Assembly: GCA_949358305.1 (NCBI GenBank)
Contig: OX442314.1
Coordinates: 19,649,060 to 19,709,059 of the forward strand
Source: Strigamia acuminata
Lineage: Eukaryota; Arthropoda; Chilopoda; Geophilomorpha; Linotaeniidae
Direction: 5' to 3'
Length of the DNA stretch: 60,000 nucleotides
A program made the translations under genes and the position numbers. This document shows positions 36,901 through 48,900 of the stretch, one piece after another. The stretch's first letter is position 1. Every line of letters starts with the position of its first letter. The notes below the pieces were generated by a model that saw only the letters and a program-made list of their open reading frames with translations, ran no database searches and was not told the DNA's origin.

Positions 36901-39900
36901 CATTGTGATATTAGTGAAATGTGCAGCTCGTAACATTAGCAGAAGGGGAGAAATGACAACATGTGGCCTCCTTTTCCTTCCTCAACGTGGATCGATGCAA
37001 TTTGCTGAGGAGAAAACAAGAGGCAAGCATTATACGGAAGGGAGTTAAAAATTTTACACTAAAACACTATCATTAGGCCCATTTTCAAACGAATAAAATA
37101 TAAAACATTTTGACTCGTAATTATGTATTTTTTTTATACATATTTGAGTTATTGACTTCAAATTTTCAGATTTGATCAATTTTACTCGTTTTTTAATATA
37201 TATATATTTTTTTAAAAATAAAATTAATCAAAATACGGTTTTGACTTAATAATTCATCCACGTGTGCAACGAGGTCGTTCAATTGCATGTTGGGCAATAA
37301 TGAGGAGTGTCCCCGGATGTAGAAAGGAAATGAAACAAATATTTGAATTTACTAAACACAACTAATTTAAAATGATGAAAAGTGTGCGTGAGTACATATT
37401 TTTCTTTAAATCCATTATTTTTCTAGCATAAAACGGAATATTCCTACGATACAATGCGCCATCAATTTTTTTACTATGCAATTCAACTCCAAACCTTTAA
37501 TTGAGTCTTAATAACAATCATAAAAGAAAACCAGGGAGGAGTAGGAAAGGGGAAACTCGAAAAGCATTGAAAAAGTGTTTTGATCGCGTACTGCCAGACC
37601 TTTATGTTGTTTCCATGGCAACAAGAGAATCTTCTATCTATATCCATCTCTAGGGACTTTATAGGTTGAAACAAGGGTCACTGACTAAATCATCACCTAT
37701 GGTTCATGCGATGGGTCCTACGCCCAGCAATTAGGATAAATTATTGTCGGTAATTATAGTGAGGTGACAGAAGGAAAAGCATTGGCCCATATGATATTAA
37801 TGAGTGAATTTTCCCACACTTCCATTTTCTCCTTTCTCTATGATAAATAGAATGTATAGAGATGACAGGTGTGTGCAACCACACTTCTGATAAGCTCCAT
37901 ATTTCACACCTGTCACTCTTTGCAAAAGAGAATTGTGATATGGTTTTGTAATTACTCTCACCTGGGGCATTCGAGTCTGTCAATTAGTGACAATTGCCTT
38001 TTTTTTTTATTAACCGAATAAGAAATATATAATAGGCCTATTTTATGGAAATGGGGGAAAAAAAGTTTAATCGATTTTTATTTTCGTTGGATTTATTTTC
38101 GTCGAGTGGAACGTGGATGGGATGTAATATCCTGCAGATTAACGAGATTTATATATAAAAACGATGGCATAAAATTTAAAAAAAATAATTGATATCGTTG
38201 CAATTGATGTTAGCTGATAAGCTAGGAGCTCGGGATTAGGCTTATTGCCAAGTTGCAAGTTTTCTATAACATTGCAACTGAATAATGAGCTTATTTTAGT
38301 CGCAGTTAAATCCCTGTAGTAATTTTCATTTTTAATCTAGACGAGATTTCCATTTGTGCGTGTAGTGCAATTAAGCGGTGGCGTAAAGACCAAAGCCCAT
38401 TTGCAAGTCGAACACATTCTACATTTGTAAAGGAGAAATGTCTTTCTCCTTCCTTTTCAATCCATTGTGTGATAAAAAATGCCTTGGCTTTGTGCCCCTC
38501 CTTGGGGTTCCTCGAGGCAGAGTTTAACAGGTCAGCAGCCACTCTGGATGTGACTTCCGCTCTTGTCACCTTATGACTCGCCCACTACCACAGTGGCATC
38601 CTAATGGCTTGGCTTTGCCACTCGGAATTACACATTAACCTTGGGCCACAGGTTATACGAGGTATTTTACCACCAGAGAAAGTGCCACTCAATGAGTATA
38701 AAAGACATTTTTGGCAAATAGACAAGAATCACAAGCTTATACTTTCTCCGACGAACATTTTGGCAATTTGTGTTTCGGCTTTTGGTGACAGGTTTAACGA
38801 CTTGAATTAGACTAACGTTTATCGATCTCCTTCTCCTTATTAAAAGATAAATGGATAAACGCTGTTCGAAATGTTTTCTTCTGCGTCAAGTTTGTTTTAA
38901 ATTCAAATTCTTGTTGTTTTGGTCGATTAAAATCAAAGAATTTTATTTTATTTTTGTTTTTTGGTTTTTTTTTATTTTTTATTGCTTGGCTACTCTGGCA
39001 ACTCTGGCTGATTACAATAATAACGTGAAAGTGAGCAGTTGAGTGAATTTGAATCAAGAAGGAAATTGAAATTGTTGTTGTTATTGTTATGTGGGGGCGC
39101 AATGGTTGCAGAGAATGTAATTAGCTTTCATGTAGCTTTTAAGCGTGTAATTCTCTTGCTTTTTTTCGTGTCTTTTCTCGTATCGAGTGTCGTTGTTAGT
39201 TAGTGCTGCTTTAGTATAATGGAAATTAGGTATTCTCGTTTTGAGATTGTTACCTAACGTAAAGATACACGATATAATATTATGTTTCTAAGTTTTGAGG
39301 ATGAAATGAAACTATACAGAACTTTTTCTTCTTCAAATATTTGTATTAAATGAACCAATGAATCGACATTTTCGTTCAATGTCTACTCGACTAACCTTTT
39401 TGTCCAAATTAAAGTTATCAGTATTTACATAGTGATTGCCATGTGTGTGCTCACTTGTATGTAACAATCAACAGATAAACAAAAAAAGGCAAGCATATTT
39501 GTTTAGGCAGCTTGCCAAAAGATGGAGACGTTTTGCCAATAAAAAAAAAAGAAAAAAGAAAAGTCATTTAGATGTTGAACCGTACACCATTTAAACACTC
39601 AATTTTAAGCTTGTGTCAGTTCCAACCCATGTCGTGTTTTTTGCGCCAGTGGGATGGATAATGTGATATATATTGGCCCCATTGTTGTTGTTGTTGTTGT
39701 TGTTGGTGAATTGGGCATTTTTTATTTAGTTCTTTATTTTTTTGCAATAAATTAGAAAATAAAAATAAAAGTATTAACCTTTTTAAAAATTAAAACTTGC
39801 TTTTGGAGCCAGTAAATTGGTTTTTATTTTTTGTATGATTTCATTATTTGAAGAGGAAAAAAGGAAGAAAAAAAAAGAATTATAGATCATTAAAATCTAT

Positions 39901-42900
39901 TTTCTGAAACTTACTTTTTATTGCGATCTTTTTCTTCTTTCAACTGGTTTTATGGTGTATAAAATTTAACACTTTTTTTTTTTTTTTACAAATTATTTTA
40001 TAGAGTAAAAAGGGGACGTTGATGGTAAGCGTGAAATGGTACTACAGGCCATCTGAAGTTCCAGATTCCGTTTATCAATTGTTGGTCCAAGACAGGAACA
40101 CCGAAAATGGTAATTTAAGCTTTCATTTCAATACGGGACGTCTGAAAAAAAAATGTATACACATTTATTTAATTTTATGTATATTCTCTATTTTTATTTT
40201 TATTTATATTTATTTTTATTCCAAATGTGTATAGATTTTTTTGCGACACCCCGAGTTACTTAATAATTGCATTGTCGTCGAACCGAAACCGAAACACTCA
40301 AAATTTGTTTCAAGAATTGTTTGTTTTAATGCTGCAGCGTGATGTCTCAATGTAAAGTACTATCATTAAAGTTTAATGAGCTAAAACGCTTTTCCTCCTC
40401 AATTTTTCCTGCTTTGAAATTATTAGTTACTGAAATCATAACTATTCTTATATTTAAATGTTAGATATATTATTATAATTAGCATTTCTTCATACATTAG
40501 TTTAAATGAGGAAACGGTCATTAACTTATGCTTTGCGGTAGCAATTAATAGGTAAAAAACAAATGACAAGAAGCATGTATAAAGCTGATTTTTAATGACG
40601 AAAGCATTTGGACCGGTCAGCATTTGTGTCTAAAAAGGAGAAAATAAAAGGAGCTGCCCGATTAAATATGGACCAATGAGAAAGCGCTTTGCGTTTGCTG
40701 CGGGATTCGCACGTAATGGCCGTCCGTGTTGAGTCGTCGAGTCAATAATGAGGGTGTAGTGTTTTTGGAGATGTGGAATATTGTACAGTTTTTAGCTGGG
40801 TTTGCCGCCGCATCTTGAAATCTAGTAACGCTTATAATTTCCAAGGACCTCGGATTAAGGGAATGAATCCCACACATTGATGGGTGAGTGAGTGATGTTT
40901 AATGGGGGCGCTTCTTTTCTCCACTCTTTATGGTTTTTCTGTTGTTGATTATTTCCGATCTTCATTTTCCTCTTGCGCTTAAACATGTAATTTCGTGCAA
41001 TCAATACGGTACCGCAGATTTTTAACATTAACGCACTGTACGATGGTTTTATAACGAGTATACGCGCACTGTTTACATTTTAATAATTTATTTCGTTTTA
41101 TCTGATTGATATTGACAATACCGGAAGATAATATTTTTTTGATAATTAAGATAAGGAAAAAAAAAACAAATTACAGATTTTAGAAATGCGGGAAAAATGT
41201 GCCGGTGATCGATTTGTTGTTGGCAACTGTTCATCAAATATTTGCTTTGTTGAAATTTGTTATTTATTTTTCTAATTACAAATGTGTTATTAAAATTAAG
41301 ATTTGTTTTTTTTATTTTTCCTTTCAGAATCAGGGAAAAATTTAATTGTTAAGGATCCTGTTGTGAAAGCTAGAGAATTGTTTATTTCTGATGCTACTGA
41401 TACGTACCCAGTGTCAACTTTAAGGTACGTAAACTGAATCCCCAGCAAAAAGCTATAATTTTTTTCTTACAAGGTGCAGGGGAGTGGCTTCAACATTTGT
41501 TAATTTAATTACATGTGGATTCAAAAAGAAATTATATACCATATCTCAAATATTTGTGTATATTTTTATGTTTAATTGTGTGGTTTTATTTATTTCCTGC
41601 AGTTAATGCTTTTTTTTAATTAGGGTTTTTTTTTTTTTTTTTTTTTTTTTTTTCCTTATAAATCTAGAGGCCAGTGTGACGTACATCATTATCAGGATAT
41701 CTTTGCAGTAAAAGATTTCCTCCCGAAACCTGACAGTTTCTTCTACATTCTTGGCTATAACCCTGAAACCAGAAGGCTGGCGAGCACCCAGGGAGAGATT
41801 AGGGTTGGACCCAGCCATCAGGTATATTAATAACTTAAAAGTGGAAAGATGAGATAAATCGAGGTTTAAGATGAATTAAAGACTTATGATGTTGAGTCAT
41901 TTGACAGATAATATAAGATTAATAGAAACCTAAACTTACTTTGAATTGATAAGTCAGCTTGGCACTTAATTAAAAATAAATATTTAGTCAATTTCAGATA
42001 TGCAGAAATTTTTTTTATTTCTGTTGATGGAATTTTAATTGATTTTGTTGAATTGGGTCATTTTGTATTTAAAACAATAGCCGGATGCATATTTCTATTA
42101 TTAAAAATAATTGAAATAACCAATTAAAATATGCAAACACTTTTTATTTGTTAAATATTTTTAATTAAATTAATTAATGTGTATTATTACGATTTAAGGC
42201 TCGCCTTCCCGAATATAAACCAAATGTTCATCCCGATGGAATGCCCGAAAAGTGCCAGCAGTGGGAGGAAGTTCGATGGTTACCAGGCATGCCTGATTGT
42301 GACCTTCTTATGTACCTCAGAGCTGCCAGGTAAGACGAATATTATGCATAAATTGCCCACAAAAATAAAAAATAAAAATAAAAAAAGATTATAAAACCGA
42401 TTTTTTTGATTTATTCAAGTGCTATCAGTAAATCTATTGATTTCAATGCAGTTAAAGGTGTATTCAAAATGAAATACAATTCTTGAAAAATCAGGTTGAA
42501 TCCTATTTATTTTTTGACGAGGTCAAGTTGGAGATCACAACATAATAGCTGTGTTTACAAACGAAAACCTTTATTTTTTCGGCAATCCTATTGTATTGTA
42601 ATTTAGAAAGGAAAAAAAAATGAAGATGTTATGTCGGTAGATAATCTTGTGCATTTTTTTTCTCCACAATATTGCTTTTGTCCTGTCGTCATCTGACTCT
42701 TTCTTCCGTCCTCCCTCGTGCATATCTAGATGACAGTCACACGTGAAAGGTTCCACAAACTGTTGGTTGTGCTTGAGAGCTTCCCCTTGCATTCACACAA
42801 TTCAGAGAGGGATGCGGGGGCGGTAATCTGAAGGAGTAGGTGGAGAATCACCTTTCGAGAATCATGAGAGAAAGGGGGTCAGTTAGGTTTGTGCTTGTGG

Positions 42901-45900
42901 GAAGCCATTGTGAATAAATTAACGGGCTTTTTGGAAATTTTTTTTTAACTAAATATTTTGCGGTGTGCTCCAATTAACTGAAGGTACCAATGGTTTCACC
43001 AATCAATTTTGTCATGTCGCTGTTGAGAACGTTCTCTGCGTTTTCTTTTGTTTGATGTTTAAGTGGAGGGATCATGAGGGTGGGAAACTGCGGGTTGGAA
43101 TATGGATTTTTTCTTCTTTTTCTAGTAAAAGGGGAGGTTGGAGTTAATCACGCTAGAAAATGTATGGAAAAAATAAAATATTGGTTTTAGTCGAAAGTTA
43201 TCTTCTTTTTTTCTTCTTTTTGTTTTCTTTTTTTTTTTATCCTGTGAGAAATTTATTTAATTCTTTTAGGTTGGTGGTTCATATAAATCATAATTTGTTG
43301 GAAATCTGGCTTTTGTCCTGTAATTATTTTCACATTAATGATTCGTTTTTGTCTAATTTTAGGAGCATGGCTGCGTTTGCAGGGATGTGTGACGGCGGTT
43401 CAGCAGACGATGGCTGTTTGGCTGCTTCTCGTGATGATACGACTATCAATGCCATGGATATTGTAAGTTTTAAGCAGGCAGTTGTGTGTATTCAACAGTA
43501 GCCGCATTCAAAAAGTCGTGTTGCAATTTTTTTTAGGTGTTTTTGTTTTTTGATGTTAAAATATAGTAAAACAAAAACAAACAACAACATTGCGACTTTT
43601 TGAAGGCATTGCATTTTATTTTGCAAAATTTTGCAGAATGTCTGGAGATTCTCAGCTTAGGGCGCTATGCAAGGTTGATTTTCTGTCGAGTAAACTTAAT
43701 TATTGACTTTCTTTGCATTTTACAAGAAGTAAAACTTTGTTATTTTTAGCACTAGTGTCAACAATATGTCAATAATTATATGGAAACGCGCGTTTTAAAC
43801 TTGTTTTTGCTTTTTAATTAATTTTTTTAACTTAAACGTTTTAAGTTGTTACGCGTAGCAACCGAATGTTACATTGCCAGGCACCAGCCGCATACACTAT
43901 AAATGTGGTAGTAATAATTTATTTAGTCTTACGGTTGACAAGTACTGGCATTTTATTTTCCTGTTTTTTGTTAAGCCTGACCTTCCGATGCATAAATTTG
44001 AGCTTATGTTGACCCTGGATTGTACGCTGGGAATAAAACGTGGTGGCTTTTGGTCTTTGATTTTATGCGTGGAAATTAGTCTTAGTTGTAGGTTTTGCAT
44101 GCAAAATGGCGGATGTGATGAATATGTAATGCAATTTGTGTAAGCTGCGGTGCGGTTTGGAGGTAATAAGAGTTTGGTAAATAATAAAATTTACGTGGGT
44201 ATGAGTCAGAAAAGAAATCAGATTTGGTAATGGAGGTCGAGACTTGTGGGGGAAGTCGATTAGATTTGCAATTTTTTTTTTAAAAAATCCTATTTTTAAA
44301 ATGCGCGAGTTTGGGGTGGCGAAAACATTGAGTAGAAGCGTTAGCTTGGTTGGAAAATAAGTAAAAGTTTATTCGTTAGTGGGTGATAGTTGGGGTTGAA
44401 TTTGAATGAAAAGATACGGACAATATAATTGAAAGCCTTTCTTCAGTCTCATTTCATGGACAGTTTTTGAAGTGCGTAAAAGGAGAAAATGAGGTGGAGT
44501 TAAATGCACACTTGGTACAATGTGCTTTATGTGCATGTTCTGACACCCAATTTCATCGTTGGAAACAAGTGAGGCACGAGAGAAAGAAGAAGGAAAAAAA
44601 GTTTTTGGGATTTTGCCAGGCACCGAGGGGATTTGCTTTTTATTTTTCTCAATCTCTTACGTTTCCATCTTGTCAAAGACTCAAATGGAAGCACGAGGCA
44701 ACAGGAAATGTTGGGAATTCTTTTTAGATGAAATTTGGATTAGAGATAACGAGAAATATGGTTTGTGGGGGGGATTTGGAATAAGAAAAATAGATTTAAA
44801 TTTGCGCCATTTCGCTAATTTCATAATGAATGTTTGACGTGATATTATCATCATTACGCAGCTGGAATAAAAACGAATAAAAATTGCAATATTTTTTTAT
44901 GTTTTTATTTTTGTATAAATCATAAAAAGATGTGTTTGTGATAAGGAAATATCATCCTTTTTTTTACTGGTGTCATTGCGTGTTAATATCAGTCATGTCT
45001 CAACAGTTTTTCTAGCGAAAACAACCATTCATTTTAAAGCTGTAGCCGGGCAACTATTCCAGATGGAATGAGAGCTTGTCTTTCGTTTTTAATATCGGAA
45101 TGGATTCCACAGTGTCGTAAACGTGAAGAGACAAACAATATTTTTTCTATCATGTAACTGCACATTGAAGCGGCAAACGGGTTTCAGTCATTAAAATCAA
45201 GGCTGCATGAGGAAAAAATGGCGGTCCGACAGTTTTATTTTATTTTTATTATTTATTTTGATTGTAAAACGCTTAGGAAATGAGAAGTTATATTACCGTA
45301 GTTATATATCTCGAATTATTATTTTTCCTTGCGCGACATTGACATTGGCATTATGACAAATCGTATGCGCTTATTTGATTTGTACGTAATAAAAGCGCTT
45401 ATATAAGTATGATAATTTATAAAAACGGGAAGTTGTTAAAAGTTTTACTGTTGAATGATATCGGGGAGGAGTGGGGGAATTTTTTTTTCTGGTTTATTAT
45501 TTTTAATTGTGAATTAAAAATGTTGTTGTAATCGTTTCAGCTGCATGCGAGCAATTACGACACTGGAAAAGCACTACAAGCTTTGGTTCGAAATCCCGTA
45601 CCCAAAGGCGTGGATAAAAAGTGGACGGAAGACGAACAGGTCAGTGGCTTTTTAGTTTTTTGTTTATTTTTTGCTTTTTATTTCTTATCTTGGGAAATAA
45701 AATCTGTCGGGTTTTTTATTTTGTGCGGATGTTTTGATATTGTGGTTTCGTAGAATTGATTTATTGTAAAATTTGTACTAGCAGTCAGATTAAAATTGCA
45801 GTTAAACATGTGCAAACTGACTACGTAACTCAGCGCCATATTTAAATTTTATTTGTGGAGTTAAATTACATTTGACAAATGCAAAAATCCAAATTTTCAA

Positions 45901-48900
45901 CTCATCAATCATTACATTTTTATGCTTTACAATTTCAGAACCAATAAAAGTATAAATAAAAATAATTCCGCAATAATAGCAATTGCACACAGCTTTTCGT
46001 TCAAGGTTGTATAAGCAGATGCTTAATGCAGCCCCAAATATAATAGCTATTCTAGTTTATTACTTCCCCAATTGAAATCGTACAAATAAAAAAAAAACAT
46101 TATAATCTATACTGTGTAATATATCGTGTTTTATTACGATGTTGGAAGTTCTAGCATAATTTCAAGTCACGCAATGCAAAATATTAGAAACATTCGTTTT
46201 TAGTGTGAAAATTTATACACACAAATTGTTGTGTATTTAATTACATTTAAACATTTAAAGTGTCAAGTATTCCACCGATGTTTTTTCTGTAATGTTTCCA
46301 CTTAGAGTATTTGTAGGTTAGTTTTCTTGCCTTCTCTTGCGACCAAAAATCAATGAAATTTTGTCCTTGTAACGATCAGTCTCTCGTGTACAAATTTCCA
46401 AGGTTACTTAGCACTGGGGTTTCACTTGGGACTCAAGATAGTCCCTTCAGGACAAAGAGAAGCCGATGTTCGTGCGGTTGCTAAGATTTTTTTTCTTTCT
46501 GTTTTCTCTTTTAAAGGGAATAATAAACAAATATTTGACTTACGAGTAGTTGAATTGATAACTCGTATGTTCGTGCGAGTTAAAAGGTAAACTTGGATTG
46601 GGTGGGAATTGATATTGAATGAAATGGTAGAATTTTTGTCGGCGGCTGAAAATAGAAATGCTGATAAAGAAAATGCACCAATCAGTATAAAATACAAAAT
46701 TTTCTGGCGAGAATGAAAGAAAAATTAACTTGCTAAGCACACTTTACAGAAATGTTTGTGAGAAACTGCCAATCAGCACAAAGTTGGTTGGCTCACACGG
46801 GTTTTAGTGCATTTCACAGCAGAAAAAAAATGTAATTTACTGTTCTTCAAATAATGGGAAAAGAATTAAATCACCTTTCGAAGAAAGCAGAAAGACAAAC
46901 CGAATGAAAAGTTAATTTTTTGGTAAAAATCGTATTTTATCTATTAAGAGCCGCGGCTCTTATTCAAAACTGTCATCTTTGTCAGCAATTACAATTTCGA
47001 TTTTTCGTTTGTTACATTTGTTTAATGTAACAAACGAAGTCTGAATCGTCACGACCGAAGCGTACGTTCATCGTTCATGAGGTTAAATACGGAAACAATA
47101 CCGTACTTTTGCAAAAATACGGTATTCTAGGTATCTCAGCCGCGGCTACAATTCGAGGGCGACTCTTAATCGGTAAAATACGTTATTTTGTGAAATGTAA
47201 ATCTTGCAGATATTTGTTTTTATACTGCAGCTAAAATATTGGATAGAGAGGTTTTAAAATTCCTGAATATTGTTTATCCATTTAAATGTTGTTTTTCGTC
47301 ATTTTTAATGTTTTTGTATACGAGCTTTTTTGCAAAGGCATACAAATGGCAAATAATTTAATATAGCTATTGAGTGAAAAGGAATTTGATTGACATGCAG
47401 GTTTTTTTAATGTTCCAATCTTACTTAAGTTGTCATCTTCCCAGATGACATGAAAAGAAAATGCTTTGCACAGTCGTGACAAGCAGCACGACACAAAGTA
47501 CAACACATTTTCTTTTTAAAGAGGAGTCATACTCTCTTAGTCTTGCCAGACATAGCAAAACACTAATTGGCTTGTATGTTAACTTTGCACTTGTTGGCAT
47601 CTGTTGGCAATAAATTTTTTGGCCAGACTGAATAATATGGGGGCCAGTTTCATCTGGTGTCATCTGGCGAGAATAAACAAAAATAAATATAACCGGGGAA
47701 AAAGTTGTTGGATAAATAAGAATGAAAGCTTTCTTTTATTTGACGCCCACTTTCCATTTATTTTGTCTAATTCACAGAAATTTTTTTAATATTATTCCCT
47801 GTAAAAACAAACATTATTTTTATGAGGAGAAATTACGACATTGTGTCATGAGGGAATCATAAAGACACCTTGTAATCAATAAAATCTCATAAATTTTCTC
47901 GAGTGACGAAGAAAATGGCAGTAATGGAGAGCTAAAAAGAAAGAACGAGGAGGAGGTTAGTGCTGTGGACACGATCTCAGTCTGATTAAGCTGGACTTGT
48001 GTGTCAGCAATGATTGGCCTAGAGGCTCGCACTTTTCTTGCGCTGCCATAAAAATCACTCCATAATGCGCCCAGAAAATCAATACCCTCTTGATGCTTTA
48101 AGAAGACTGAAAAAAGGGATAAGAAATTGCCCTCTTATCATTTGCTCGGTGTATGAAAGGATTGCTCAAGAATTCATTCGGATACACGCAAAATGATGTT
48201 TGGACGGCTACAAAGGTATCGAGAAGGATTTTGGCATGTTTGAGGCTGCTTTTGATGGCAAGGCAGGTTGAATATTGATGAGTTTTTTACTGGGGGTATT
48301 AATAATTTAGAGTTTTAGTCAGGAGAATTCCTATTTGTGAATAAAAATTTGAATATCTCGAGGTGCGTTTCAATCTGGGAAAAGTGGAAACGCATTTAAA
48401 CTTCTCGTAAATGGATGAATGGTGTTTGAAATCAATTATGTGCGCAAGTGCAGAGATCAACCGTCAAGAAAAAGGATATTTTAGTCGTAAAAAGTTATGA
48501 CCAGCAGGACAAGGAAAAGATATAAATGGAGATGCAGATTTAATCAGTGTGATATTGGTTGCTGGGTAATTGTAAATGTTCGATTTCGATTATATTTTGT
48601 GACGATTGTCATGGAATTGTTTGGGGATGAAAGTTTGTAAGATATGTGCGATTTAATTTTGGTGGCGACCTCTGCGGTTGCGTTATGAAACCACTTGAAC
48701 AATGGCGCACCTGCTGGCCCAGGTAGAATGGACTCGACTGTTTGCCAATTTAATTAACCGCGTTGAGCCCCGTGCGTTTTGTGGAAATGGCTTTAATTAC
48801 TTAATTGGCTGACAAATAGCAGAAGGCCAGTCATTACGTTATCCAGCAGCGTTTCTGTTTCAAACTTCCGGCCACCATTTTGTTGTACTGTTTTTTTTTT

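Larger units (their letters stand above)
28892..40003 (+). other. Atrophin intron 2 (11.1 kb)
   Basis: No coding exon or nested gene recognised. It contains X-box motifs (35722, 35991, 37609), a perfect CRE (36170), a duplicated TGACGTGAC unit (33502-33533), microsatellites (33877, 34102, 39682) and many A/T runs. The region 34900-36200 is less AT-rich and holds several of the candidate regulatory motifs. Confidence 0.85.
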
